This document shows, piece by piece, positions 1 through 11,581 of a stretch of 64,000 nucleotides of DNA. The stretch comes from Coniochaeta sp. PMI_546. Taxonomy: Eukaryota; Ascomycota; Sordariomycetes; Coniochaetales; Coniochaetaceae. Under the pieces are notes generated by a model. That model saw only the letters and a list, made by a program, of their open reading frames with translations. It searched no databases and was not told where the DNA came from. Location: contig MU271144.1 in NCBI GenBank assembly GCA_021432605.1, positions 1,670,606 to 1,734,605 of the forward strand. Reading direction: 5' to 3'. Every line of letters starts with the position of its first letter. The stretch's first letter is position 1. The position numbers and the translations under genes were made by a program.

Positions 1-1
1 C

Positions 2-1823
2 CCGTTTGCAACCAACTTCAAGCTCAGCGAGGAACTACAACACCCTGATGGCCCAGGCAGGGCTATCGAGCAGATCAAGAAAAGGGAATGGCTGTTTTTT
101 GGTACGAGACCACTCCTACCAGCGCGTTGGACGTGGTTCCCTTGTCTCACAAGTTGCTCATTCGTAGATGCCAGATGAAACCGTCGATGTCTACATGATC
201 CTCCGAACACCCTTCGCCGAACCGCAGCAGCTGCAGTCTGCTCTGAGTAAAGTGTCCATATCCATCGAAGTCCGCGTCGTCAACAATGGCGCCTCGGACA
301 GGGGCGGTACTCCCCCAGCTTCCGAGATCATATTTACCGGCATCGTCGGGGAAGGCCAGGAGCCCTTCATCGCGACTGACGAGGAAGAGACCGATCAGGA
401 GGATGGAGAGGAACAAGAGCGGTACGCCTACGCCGTGTGGAAGCTGCCGATATTTCTAGGCCGCCCTAGGATCCGCATACAAACCCCTTCTGTCGTCTTC
501 CAGGCCTCAGCGAGCGTGCGAGTCTCCGATGCCGAGTTGACTGGCGGGTTGAAACGCGGTTACCTGCAGAGCGGCGTACCTTCAGGGCTCAACCTGCTTG
601 AGTCTTTCAGCGGCGACCCAGCGCTGCAAGGGATCAAGCCTCGGCTGTCGGCGCTGAGAGTATCACGAGTAGCGCCCGTCACACAGCGAGCAGATCAACT
701 CCGGCCGATCAAGGGCCTGCAGAGCCTCACGCTCAAGATATACCCTGCAGTACATACCCGCATCCGCTTCGCACGGCCAAACACAACTCCCCCGAGCCCA
801 GCCCTGATAGCCCTGCTGGAAGTGGACTTCACCCCCTTTTCCGACTGCGAATCCGTCCTCGACAACATCACCATGTCCGTGTCCGACGGCGTGGTGGAAG
901 ACCTCAACACCCAACCGGGCCTCTCCCTGCCCCTCAGCTGCGTCGCCCACGACCACGTGACCCTCCTCTACCGCCTGGAACCTGAGCAGCTCGACATCAT
1001 CTCTCGCAACCCGACGCGCGACCTCGACATCTCCATCGGCGTGACCGTCCTCCTCGACCCGTCCCGCTGCACCCCGCGCCTGACCATGGCCTGGACGACG
1101 ACCCTGGACTTCACCCTCCCCGTCAACCCGGGCTTCGGCCAGCCCATCACGCAACCCATCCAGCGCTCCCACCGCCCCAGCCAGCTCTCCATCAGCGGCA
1201 CCACAGAGTCCCAGTCCCTCATCTCCCCGCGCGTCTCCCGCCCCGACGCCCTCCCCTCCCTCGAGGCCTCCGCAGCGCGCAACACCGAAGCCCCCCTCCC
1301 AGAGTTCGGCATAACAATGACCTTCACCACCCCGGACCACCCCGTAAAATCAGGCGAGGAGTTCGCCTGGTCCGTCTTCGTCGTCAACCGCACGCGGTCA
1401 GAGCCCCTCTCCTCGGCAACACCCACCCTCACGGCCGCCACCACCACCCCTCCCGCCCCACCCGCCATCCCCGCCCCCTCGCGCAAGCTAGCCCTCTTCG
1501 CCATCCCGCGCCGCCGACGCGCCGATCCCGTCCGCCCCCCGCGCGGCGCCGCCGCCGCCCAGAAGGAGACGGCCGACGCCGTCCTGGACGAGGCGGTCGT
1601 GCACGCCGCGCACCGCGGCGGGACCCTCGAGGGCACGGACATAGTCTGCCTGTCCGCCGACGTGCGCGTCGGGCCCCTCGCGCCCGAGGCCTGCGCCGTC
1701 GTGGAGCTGCGGTTCCTGGCCTTGCGGACCGGGGTCGTGGGCGTCGAGGCCGTGAGGGTCGTGGATCTGGCGACGCAGGAGCACGTTGACGTGCGGGAGT
1801 TGCCGGTCGTGGTTGTTGTTTAG
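2..1823 (+). CDS. TRS65: TRAPPII complex subunit Trs65, 3' part (5' end outside window)
   Basis: Trs65 is a fungal subunit of the TRAPPII tethering complex, which acts on late Golgi and endosomal membranes as part of a Rab exchange factor. The visible coding sequence is exon 2-101, then intron 102-174 (GT...CAG), then exon 175-1823. The junction gives the stretch FFDETVDVYMILRTP, which fits my memory of the family. An ATG at 168 opens the long frame but lies inside the intron, so it is probably not the start. The second exon encodes about 550 residues of beta-rich, Ig-like sequence typical of the Trs65 C-terminal region. A low-complexity Pro/Ala/Arg segment at about 1430-1570 looks like a loop. 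The gene begins left of the window. It is convergent with the next gene. Family assignment rests on overall pattern and is fairly firm; the exact intron is inferred from phase. Confidence 0.82.
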
Positions 1824-2332
1824 GAGCGTGTTGCCAGGCCTTCTTTTTTTTTCTCTTTCCCCCCCTCATCTGTACCTTTGTTAGCACGTAACACGTGTGA
1901 TTTGGAAGCAAGTCGTACAACATCGTCGTTCATCACGTGGTTCTAATGATATGCGTGTTTAGTTCCATGAAACGGCAAGTGGCACTGCTGCATAAGGTAC
2001 CTGAACCTGGAGGATGTAACACATGGGCGCAGAGTTTAAAGTGACGGTAGCAACATGAACGTTCTGTCTGAATTTCATGCTAGAGCTTTGTATGTACGAC
2101 GATACCCTAAATGCAACGCCTCGTCCTCCAGTCCTCGGCAATTCCAGAGCTCTTGTTGTGTTACTCATGAACCCCCCAAAAGTCATTACATCATAACGCC
2201 TCACCATATCAGTAAGGCCATTGGTGGGTGACACAGGGACATTCCCTTTGGCGTACAAATTGCGCCTTAACGAGAGAGCGTAGGAGGGGGTTTAGTCGAC
2301 TAGTAGAGAAAGATTGAGGGAAATCAAGTCTC
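1824..2332. other. Convergent 3' intergenic region (TRS65 / NTF2-like gene)
   Basis: About 500 bp between two tail-to-tail genes, presumably holding both 3' UTRs. A pyrimidine-rich run lies at 1841-1864. I see no ORF with coding character and no RNA gene. Confidence 0.6.
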
Positions 2333-4077
2333 CTAGAAATCCCAGAAGTTACCGCTGCTCTGCTGAGCGGCACCCTGCTTCTTGCCAGGCACCGCCTCCG
2401 ACCGCGTCTGCTGGTCATCATCGTCGCCGATAGCCCAGTGCTGACCGCCCTTCCGGCCGCCCATGCCGTCACCTGCAATCGTGATACCGCGGTCGTCAAC
2501 GTTCCTGTTGGCCTTTGCATTCCCGTTGCGGCTGGTAGGCGCGCTGTTCTCCTTCTGCGACACGGACGGCTCCTCGAAAGCCGACCAGTTGCTCTCCATC
2601 ATCTTGACGGCCTTCTTGCGATCCTCGCTGACCTTTGGCGCCTCCTGCGTCTGGCCGTGGGCGGGCGAGTAGTCCTTCATCTCGAAATGAGGGGCGAAGT
2701 CCTTCCTTCGGTCCTCCAGATTCGTGATGTTGCCCAGCGCACGGGCTGGGGCAGGCGATGGCTTGCTGCCGTCCTCGCTATACAGGTTCTGCTCGTACAG
2801 TCCCAGACCCGTGTTGTGGCCTGTACCTCGCGGGCGTCCGATAAGACGCGGCTCGCCGCCAGGCTCTCCGTCGTCTTGGAACTCAAAATGAGCCTCGGCA
2901 TCGCGGCGTGGCTTGGGCTGAGAAGGCTTCTTCACTGGAGTCTCGGCAATGGTATCGTCGTCGTTACTCCAGTGCCGCTCGTCCTGGGTGCGATGGAGAC
3001 CGCGGGTAGGAAGAGCCTTCTGAGGCGTCGAGAAGTCATCGAATGACCAGTTACTGTCATGCTTGGACTTGGGCCTTTCGAAAGCGGCTTTAGGCTTGGG
3101 CGCATCCTGAGGAACATCGGATCCGTCCGAGAAGTCAAAGTGCTGGAACTTCTTCTCGTTCGGTTTGTAGTACGCCTTTCGTTCGGGAATATTGTGGTCC
3201 GGTAGAGCCTCCTCTTCAGCCTCGAAGAGACGACTTGGCTGGAAGTTCTTGGTGGCGCCACCCTTGGGGGCTATAGCCTTGGTTGGCGACATGGACCGCT
3301 CACGGCCGTTGCTGGGCGTCCCTGGTTCTTCAATGGGCTCGTCTCCAAGGATCTCGGTAAACGAGCGCTGACGTGGGCGGCGGCCCGCGTATGGAGACAC
3401 AACACTCGGTGCTGGGTCAACCACTTCCTCACGCGGCGCAAACAGAGCCAATGAAGCGTGGGGATCGCGCAAGATGTTGTTTGAGCCCGTGCGCGAGCGG
3501 TTGCCCGTGGCCTCTGCCGGGCGCGCAGTCTCGACACCGGCGGCGTTTTGGGAGCTCTTGATCAGCCTGAGCTGCTCGGTGCTGTCGCGGATGGGCCAGT
3601 TGCGGCCCGTCTTTCCGATGACGTCGAGCTGTTTCAGGAGCGAGCCCTGGTCCCAGCTTTGCCGGATGGTTGTGATTTTGTTCTCGCCATTGAAGCTCAC
3701 CATATGGACCTGTGCACAAGGTGAGAATTAGTCCGGCGCCGGTCGCCTAGATGTTGCGCATTACTTACGATAGGCAGGTAGACGGCGCGGTCAGCCAGGA
3801 AGTTGTCGTCCAAGCCCGGGAGGTAAGGACCGCCACTGGTGAGAAACTCGAATGCGGTGTCAACCTCGGCAGCAATGGCATTCTGACCTTCGACCACGTG
3901 CAGAAGATCCTCCTTCTTCTTCTTGATCTGGTTGCGCACCGAGCTCAGGTGCTTGAGGATCTCGGTCGCGCCACGGAAGCTCGTGGTCGAGGTAATGTAA
4001 TGCAGAGAGGCATCATCGGCCAAGAACGAAGTGTTTGGCGCAGCCAGAAACTGCTTGTACGCAGCTTGCAGCGCCAT
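2333..4077 (-). CDS. NTF2-like domain protein (fungal 'NTF2 and mRNA export' family)
   Basis: Two exons on the minus strand: 3769-4077 and 2333-3709, with GT-AG intron 3710-3768 in phase 0, giving 561 residues. The start MALQAAYK at 4077 is the first ATG that leads into the conserved frame. Residues 1 to about 150 form an NTF2-like fold: FLADDASLHYITST, the GGPYLPGLDDNFLADR segment, and IRQSWDQGSLLKQLDVIG across the junction. The rest is a long polar, disordered-looking tail rich in Ser, Pro, Lys and Asp with repeated F-D/F-E-F motifs (HFDFSDGSD, HFEFQDD, HFEMKD, NWSFDDF), ending SSGNFWDF. Such repeats suggest a scaffold or binding tail, but that is inference. Fungal homologues carry an 'NTF2 and mRNA export protein' name; I know of no direct functional proof. 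Confidence 0.85.
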
Positions 4078-6544
4078 GGCTAATAACGAACACGGTAGCG
4101 TGTGTGTTGACAGATGGGGGAAAAAAGAGTCAAGGGCGTCGTTAGAAGTCAAGTCGAGGCTAGATGCTCGATATGTAGTGTTTGTTTTGATTCTTCGTCC
4201 GGCGGAAACAGGTACACAGTACGCAATAACCTGAAAAGTAAGGTAATGAGAAGAACATGAAACTTGGAAAGAGGTTGAAGGAACAGGGAGGGAAATAAAC
4301 AACTTGGACACAAACGGAGAGTAAGAAAGACGAAGGAATGAGGGTGACCCCTTCTTCGTTAGCAACTTGGCTAATACCACAGTACCATAGTAAGTGCGAC
4401 CTGCCGCATCTCAAGGATCTGGCTGGTACTTTGCTACCATAATTCCTACATAGTATGGTACCTCGCGGTCCCTAGCAACCCAGGTGGGGCCTCCTTTTTC
4501 CGTACGTGCTGCGGTACCTGACCTGCACGTCCTGGTGTCTGCTGTACACTCAAGGTACACACTTTGCTCTGTCATGCAAGGGCAATGCGCGGGGTAAGGG
4601 GATTATGTATGTGTACTGTACCTTTGGATGGACAGATGGCCCGTGTTTACCTAACAAACACGGTGCAAACAGTGCATCTCATTGACCAACACCGACCGGG
4701 ACCGTCCCACAGGTTCCATCTTGGGAAAAGAACACAAAAGAACACGCATCGAGAAAGGAAGAGATGCCTTCTTCCAGATTGGTATCGACCCCAGGATGCG
4801 CTGGCACTCGTCCAACCAGAGAAAAAAAGGTTCGACCCCCGACGTCTTTTGGCAAAACACCAACGTTTGAGCACTCTTGAGTCAGCCAGCTAGTATGACC
4901 ACATATATTCGCAACAGGATTTCCAGCAGTTGCCTTGGAAGTCAGGAATGGACGTCAATCATTCAAATAGCACGTTCCAATCGCATCCGCAAGCATCGGC
5001 CGGCTTCAAGACCTCTCTGCTTGCAATCTTGGTCACTGTAGTCGTTAATATTGAAGGGGTGATGACTGTCGCAGAATCATGCCGAGTGGAGCCCTCCGAA
5101 CTTTCATAATTCAGACCGGTGCGGCGCTGGGCGAGCCGGCGACGAGGCACCATACGAAGCTGAACCCCATCATTCGTCTCTTCCAACGTACACCGTACAG
5201 TGAATACATGTCGAGCTTCCGCGAAGTTTGCTTGAGCATACGATTGGCAGAATAGTGTAGTTTTGGACTCACATATTGTCTACGGGAGTCTGGATTGGAA
5301 GTGCCAAGAATCGCGACGCGTTCTTGATGCACTAAAAAATGAGCAGCCACACCGATCCATCTTTTGTTTCAAATGCTGCAGGGATATCGCGTTTCATGGA
5401 GCACGCTAGTCATTGAGCTAAAATAGGTCTACAGCGCCATTCCAGTTCAAGGATAGCGCAGCTTCCTAGCTTCAAGCCACGAACCTCGGCGAGAACTTCC
5501 TCGTCGCAGGCTCCGGGTACGAACTCGTGGACGATTACGCAGTGTTCAGTTTCGACAATGAGAGTTACCATGTCGACTACTATGATGCACTGCTGGCCGA
5601 TCAGGTAAAATATCTGCGGGTTTCGAAGACTTGAACACCATGCTGGCGGTGACATCACGGCAGCTCCAGTGGATGACACTGTAGACTCGACTGGCTCGAG
5701 GTCAATGTCAAGGTCAATGTCAATGATCAGCGCCAGTGTGACAAACGATCCCGTCGCTGGTAGTCTTCCTTGAGAGGAACAGCCAGTTACATGCTCCGGA
5801 TGACGAACCATCTTCCGAGTGTGCGCGATGACGATAGGAAGGCTCGTACCTTTCTCCTTGCGACATCAGTCCCTCCGAAGATCATGCGCAGACTTACACA
5901 ATCCCATGACTGTCGTATGAGGCACCATCTTTCTAGTGTAGTTGTTTGTGCCATGATTGCATTGCCATAGGCTGCTGCCCAGTTGCCAGCTTGTTTCAGG
6001 TTTCAGCAGCACCTGTGCTGCTTGCCCAAGTCACCCAATGCCAATGGATCCGCAGAGCCTTCAAAGCATTTACAGGCCAGACTTATCGATATCTTGTACT
6101 CTTCAGTCATCCGTTCTTCGAGACTCGTGTCAAAACATCAGCCCTGTCAGGCAATGGTCTGACCGCTTGAGAGGACGACGCGCTGTCTGGTTACGTATGA
6201 TGACATGTTCACCGAAACAGATTCATTTGCTATGCGACAAGGGTGCCGACGCCTTCATGCCGATCTGGCGCAGCTGATGAAGAGCCTCATTTCCTCTCAT
6301 ATCCCCCGCTAGACCCGGTTCAGATATATGAGGTCAAATCTTTAGTGTGCTAAGTCGTTAGGACACATGTGAATTGCCTCGGTTTTTCCAATCAACTTTG
6401 GAACCGAGTCTCATTTCCAATACTTTGTCCTTACACCGATTCTTCGGCCTCGCTACTGTCCACGTTGTTTGGTGACTTCAAGCTTCCTCTCCTTGCGGGC
6501 ATCAAGCTAGAGCGCAAGTTCAATTCCCACAGCCTACCTTCAGA
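4078..6544. other. Gene-poor stretch
   Basis: The right-hand end of the upstream region of the NTF2-like gene, followed by about 2 kb without a convincing gene. Short ORFs occur on both strands. The only stretch with codon-like base periodicity is about 5470-5620, where both strands are open (see findings). No RNA gene or repeat family was recognised. Confidence 0.5.
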
Positions 6545-6946
6545 ATGCATGTCAGGCCGCCGGACATCGCACCCATCTCCACGAACCTACTACTCCACTC
6601 AAGGAAGTGTCATGACAGCTACAATGGAGCACGACACCTACCAATCTCGACCTGGGTCAGGTCTCCAACCATCCGAACGACGGAGTACGACGAGCACGTC
6701 TTGGTCTACGAGATCGTCCTCTTCTACTCCCACAACAGAGCCTGCACCATCTTCCGGACGTGGGACGATTTCAAGACCCTAAAACGCGGCCTTCCCCCTT
6801 GGAAGCGGGCGATAGACTTTTTCTCTCCGCAGGATATCCAAGCACTAGATCGCTTCCTCAGGGAAGCTCTAGCGAAACGACCGCGGGAATGCGCCATGGA
6901 ATATTTCCTCAGGAGGAGGATGGAAGACTGCGCTGGCCACTGCTGA
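6545..6946 (+). CDS. Small hypothetical protein (133 residues)
   Basis: A single-exon ORF. The C-terminal two thirds look protein-like: EYDEHVLVYEIVLFY, then TIFRTWDDFKTLKRGLPPW, then a helical Arg/Leu-rich end with CAMEYFLRRRMEDC. The alternation of beta-like and aromatic/basic segments recalls a PX-like or other small lipid-binding module, but no diagnostic motif is present. The N-terminal 40 residues look less coding-like, and a second overlapping frame (6369-6782) is also open, so the true start or an upstream exon is unsettled. No function is assigned. Confidence 0.4.
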   Translation: MHVRPPDIAPISTNLLLHSRKCHDSYNGARHLPISTWVRSPTIRTTEYDEHVLVYEIVLFYSHNRACTIFRTWDDFKTLKRGLPPWKRAIDFFSPQDIQALDRFLREALAKRPRECAMEYFLRRRMEDCAGHC

Positions 6947-7657
6947 TGCCATCGCATGTGACTTGTCTCATCAGATCAAGCTCTACTGAAGTTCTTGAAA
7001 GAGAGCGACGACGCGCAGGGGTAGTGGAGGAATATGGCACACACAAAGGCAGGCTGGGAGAAGGAGCGATGCAGTCAATGCCAGAGCGAGTGCAGTGGTG
7101 TCGGAGTCAACCCCCACACTCTCTCAGCGAGATACACTTTGTTTGGCTTTGGTGCGGATACTGGTAGGGGTCATACTTTGGGATTCGGGATGGCATTTTC
7201 AGCGATTTGGGTTGGGTTTTAATGGCGCTGGGAGCAGGCCGGTAATGAGATCATGACGGGGTGGAAGCAAAGGCTAGGCAGTGCTTGTAGAGGTCGGCAT
7301 CGCGAGATGTGTGATTGGGAAGCAAGCACGTTGATGAGATAGATAATGTAATACTTAATTGCTGTCTTATCACCTTGTTTGGATTATCCCTCGAGTCTGT
7401 GACCTCGAAGTGAGTTGAGTGTACGTACAAGCGCCGTTGGCCCATGGAGGTGAAAGAGGGTCGACAACTATCGCCGAGAAGATCGACGATAAGCGGTCAC
7501 GTGCTACGATTAGCTACGGTGACGTCTTGTCTATCAAGGTTTCAATCAAACCCGCGATCTTATTAAGAGGCGAGGCGGATCTATTTTAACGACAGACAGT
7601 CTGCCGAATGATTTTCAAGCTCTCAATCATGACATCTTGCTTGGAATGAAATAAGAG
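6947..7657. other. Upstream region of the phytase-like gene
   Basis: About 700 bp with only short ORFs. It probably contains the promoter and 5' UTR of the following gene. I see no clear regulatory motif. Confidence 0.45.
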
Positions 7658-9532
7658 ATGCTCGCATTCCGCGATAAGTCCGCTATGGCTACAGCAGCTT
7701 ACACCCCTATCTCCTCAGAGACGGACGAGGATGGCACTCCCACCTTCAAGCATCCAAGACCGACCGTGTCACGGCGCGCCTTCTGGACGTTGCTAGCCGC
7801 GCTGGCAGGATGCACCGTCTTCGTCCTCGGCTTCGCAGCAAGCATGGTCTTGCCAGGGTTTGACACGGTTATTGATTCCAGCAAGAAATGCCCGTGTGCC
7901 GAGCCGCCAGATGTGCCGCAGTACTTCCAGACCTCTCCGGAGCTGTGGGCCGGCCCTACGGCGACGGGAAAGGCCCCTTTCATGGCTCAGACCGTGACTT
8001 TCAACCCGACGGCGACATATGTGCCCAACGAGCCGCTGCGGACGGCCATCCCAGTGGAGGGCATGACGGATCAGGATCCGGGCATCTTCAAGATGATGGG
8101 GTACCTGTCTCCTTATTCGCCCTCACCGGGCTTTGGCGTGAACGAGTACCCACTGCCACCAGACGCAGAGATCATCCAGGTCCAGATGCTCTCACGTCAC
8201 GGCGCGCGTTATCCAACCAAGAATAACAACGTCTACGACTTTGGCAAAAGAATCACAGCTGCCGCCAATCTCGAAGCGTCAGGGCCGCTGGCTTTTCTCA
8301 AGGACTGGGATTATCAGTTGGGCCAGGAGATTCTCGTGCAGAGAGGACGGCAGGAACTATTCGACTCTGGCGTGCTGCATTCCTACATGTACTCGTCACT
8401 TTACAACCCGAACAGCAAGATTATCGTGCGCACTACCACGCAGGACCGCATGCTCAAATCGGCCGAGTACTTCGTGGCTGGCTTCTTCGGGCTGGAGTGG
8501 ACGAACAATGCTACCATTGAGGTCATCATTGAACAGGATACGTTCAACAACTCCCTGGCTGGGTGGTTGAACTGTCCCAATGGGCGCAAAGCGCCCCGCC
8601 TCGGCACCGAGGCCCAGAAGGTCTGGGTTGAGACCTATCTTCAAAATGGTGATTATCCTCACGTGCGACCCCTGTGTTTGCTACGCTGCTAACTGAGTCA
8701 TAGCCACCGAGCGACTCTCGAGATATGTTGAGGGCTTCGAGTGGACCGTCCAAGACACCTATGCTGCGCAGAACATGTGTCCGTATGAGACAGTCGCATA
8801 TGGTTTCAGTCGTTTCTGCAGCCTCTTCACCTATGAGGAGTGGATCGGCTTCAGCTACTCCATTGATATCGCCTTTCAGTACAACGATGGTTTCCAGTCC
8901 CCGTTCGGAGTAAGTCCGAGCTTCTCGCTTCCTCTTGATGGTAACATTCACTAACAGAGTGAATGCAGCGCGCGGTTGGCATTGGATACCAGCAAGAGGT
9001 GATAGCCCGGCTCAAGAACCACACTCTAGGCTACTCCGGGTCTCAGATCAACACGACCCTTGATAACAATACTGAAACGTTCCCTCTTAATCAGAGTCTA
9101 TACCTAGACTTCACCCACGACACCAACATCGTCTCCGTCCTCGCCGCATTTGGTCTAAGTCAGTTTGCCGACAAGTTGCCCAACTCCACCTACCCTGGAC
9201 CGCACAACTTCACCGTGTCGCACCTGACGCCCTTTGGTGCGCGTCTCGACATTGAGATTATTAGAACTCCGAAGCCGCTTGCCGCCGACAGGTCCGGATA
9301 TCTGCCAACGGGCGGAGAGACCAAGTACGTGCACTTTGTCCTCAACCAGAGGACTGTACCTCTGGGGTGGAGTTTTCCCGAGTGTGACATATACCGCGTC
9401 GACGGGTGGTGCGAGTTTGATACCTTCCTTCAAGTGCAGGACAAGATGCCGGGGCTGGCAGACTACGAGCATGTCTGTCACGGAGAATATACGGGTGCGT
9501 TGAGGAAAGACGATGGTAAAGAATGGAGATAG
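7658..9532 (+). CDS. Histidine acid phosphatase / phytase-like, membrane-anchored
   Basis: Histidine acid phosphatases of branch 2 remove phosphate from phytate and other esters using a phosphohistidine. Exons are 7658-8648, 8704-8909 and 8969-9532 with introns 8649-8703 and 8910-8968, both GT-AG, giving 586 residues (577 if translation starts at the second ATG, 7685). The catalytic RHGARYPT motif is at about residues 180-187, and the proton-donor HD is in FTHDTNIVSVLAAFGL in exon 3. Cysteines are spaced as in fungal phytases. In place of a cleavable signal peptide, residues 1-40 are polar and followed by one hydrophobic segment (about 41-66, FWTLLAALAGCTVFVLGF), predicting a type II membrane protein with the catalytic domain outside or in the lumen. 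Substrate preference cannot be read from the sequence. Confidence 0.9.
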
Positions 9533-9701
9533 TCTCCTGCGTCAGATTGTGAAGAGCACGGCATGCATATGTAATATAATGGGGTGTCGCCCCCCCCCCT
9601 TCGGATATCGAAATTGCTCCCAAGTCACATGAAGTCAGCATTAACAACCTAACTTCCCTGCATTGCCAAGCACACTTTAAACGGACAACGGCTTGTAAAC
9701 T

Positions 9702-10877
9702 TCACCCATCTATCTTCACTTCCGCCACAAGAACCGCACTCTCCTCCGCCCCTTTCCCCGCCTCCTTCTCCTCCTTCCGCTCCCTCTCCTCCCTCTCCCT
9801 CTTAGCATAAAACCCCTCCAGATCCGTAACAACCTGCCGCCCCCTAAACCCGACCATCAAGCTCTGATACTTTGCCCTCATCCCGTGCTGCACCCACAAA
9901 GGCCAGCCCGCGATCCCGCTCAGCAGGTTCCCCAAGCCGGGCACGACGACCTGCCCGCTCTCCCCCCTCAGCACCTGCCGCACGATCGCGTCCGCCACCG
10001 TCGCCGGGTGCAGCGTCGGGGCGACGAAGCGGGAGTCGTTCGCGTACCCCTCGAACAGCGCCGTGCGCGTGTACCCCTGGTTGACCAGCACGGTCCTGAC
10101 CCTGGGCGCGTGGTACCGCGTCACCAGCTCGGCCGCGAGGCCCTCGTGGAAGGCCTGCGCGGCGGCCTTGCTGGCGCCGTAGTCCACCATGTTCGGGGCC
10201 GTGACCCACGAGGCGAACGAGGCGACCGTGACCACCATGCCGTGGTCGGACCGGACCATGGCCGGGAGGAACTCCCTGGCGGTCCAGAAGTGCGCCAGGG
10301 CGTTGACGTCGAAGGTGAAGCGCACGTCGCGCTCGGAGGAGTCCAGGACGGTCTTGCCCCGGGCCACGCCGGCGTTGTTGATCAGGATTGTCGGGGTGCC
10401 GACCTCCTTGCGGATGGCGACTGCGACGCCGGCCAGGGTCGAGGGGGAGGTGATGTCGCAGGTGTAGAAGTGCAGGTTGGCGGGGGCGGTGTACGTCAGG
10501 GGTTGGATGTCGAGCACCACGACTTTCAGGCCGTGCTCGGCTAGCAGCTGCGCCACGTGCCCGCCTATCCCGCCCGACCCGCCGGTGACGACGGCTACCT
10601 CGACGGGCCAGGTGTAGATGTCCGAGACTTTGTTGTTGACGACGCGGCGCGAGTGGTACGCGTTCAGCCAGCGGGCGGCGGAGAGGTAAAATAGTGTCTT
10701 GAGCCTGCGGTAGGCTGTAGGGTGCAGGATGGAAAGGTCCTCGCCGCGCTTGGTGAGGCGGGCGAGGAGGAGGAGGGGGAAGAGTAGGGCTGGGTTGAAG
10801 GCTGTCTTGCCCAGCAGGCGGAAGAGGACGTCGGCTGTGAAGCCCTCGCGGGGGAGGAGGCCGTTGTGGAGCGGCAT
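9702..10877 (-). CDS. Short-chain dehydrogenase/reductase, lipid-droplet/ER type
   Basis: A single exon of 391 residues starting at MPLHNGLLP. An in-frame extension up to 11018 begins with low-complexity sequence and is not favoured. The Rossmann motif TGGSGGIG starts at residue 98, followed by an acidic residue after beta2 (VVVLDIQP), CDIT, NNAG, and the active-site YGASK with an upstream Ser. A hydrophobic N-terminal stretch (about 28-40) precedes the catalytic domain, as in the retinol-dehydrogenase and 17beta-hydroxysteroid-dehydrogenase-like classical SDRs (SDR16C group), which sit on ER or lipid droplets. The C-terminus is a charged Lys/Glu tail. The enzyme probably reduces or oxidises a hydrophobic alcohol or ketone with NAD(P); the substrate is unknown. 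Confidence 0.88.
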   Translation of the reverse strand: MPLHNGLLPREGFTADVLFRLLGKTAFNPALLFPLLLLARLTKRGEDLSILHPTAYRRLKTLFYLSAARWLNAYHSRRVVNNKVSDIYTWPVEVAVVTGGSGGIGGHVAQLLAEHGLKVVVLDIQPLTYTAPANLHFYTCDITSPSTLAGVAVAIRKEVGTPTILINNAGVARGKTVLDSSERDVRFTFDVNALAHFWTAREFLPAMVRSDHGMVVTVASFASWVTAPNMVDYGASKAAAQAFHEGLAAELVTRYHAPRVRTVLVNQGYTRTALFEGYANDSRFVAPTLHPATVADAIVRQVLRGESGQVVVPGLGNLLSGIAGWPLWVQHGMRAKYQSLMVGFRGRQVVTDLEGFYAKREREERERKEEKEAGKGAEESAVLVAEVKIDG

Positions 10878-11581
10878 TCTGGAGTGCGTGGAGTGTGAGT
10901 GAGGCGTGATGAGTATGATATGGTATGGTATGCGTGTCGAGTTTTGGTGTAGCTGTGGAGAGGGTAGCAGTGTATTGCGTAGGGTGAGTAAGGTAGTGAA
11001 GTCAGAATATCTTGTCAATCTACTCGATATGGCGAAGTTGATGTCGGTCTACTCCGTAACATAATCGACTTACATCTTTCACTCGCATTGTAGCGCGCGT
11101 CTCACAGATGGTCATACATCTACCTATATGCTTTGGGAGTAGCCTTCTAGCATGCGTGATCCCCGCATATAGGGGAGCTTCTCCGCACTCATGTGCATCG
11201 TGACTGTTGATCGATTGCCGAGGCACCTAGGAATACCACACTCACTATTCCCATTTTCGTGGCGATGGTAAAACAAAGAGGGTGTCGTGTCGATTGCGGG
11301 GAAGTAGTGTGTGTCCGGTGTCTCTGAATCTGATTCACTGTACAGTAGCGTCTCACAAGCGTGGACTTGGTATGCACCGACGCTTGACGCTTGGCCAAGA
11401 GATGCGTGGAAGAAATACTGGCTGCTCGAAAAGAAATATTATTAAAACTAGTCAAAGCTACCTGTGGTACAGGTCAACAGTCCGCTGTCACTTACACAGC
11501 AGTATATCGGCGCCGCACTGGGTATCAAATGCCGACAGTCTCCTAGACTCACTATATGGAGTCCACCCCTTAACCACTCAC
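10878..11581. other. Intergenic region
   Basis: About 700 bp upstream of the SDR gene and downstream of the GPI-protein gene, both on the minus strand. Only short ORFs are present and no recognised element. Confidence 0.5.

Noticed and set aside
663-1340. Antisense ORFs over the TRS65 exon
   Set aside because: They are GC-rich shadows, low-complexity Gly/Arg/Ala proteins with no motif.
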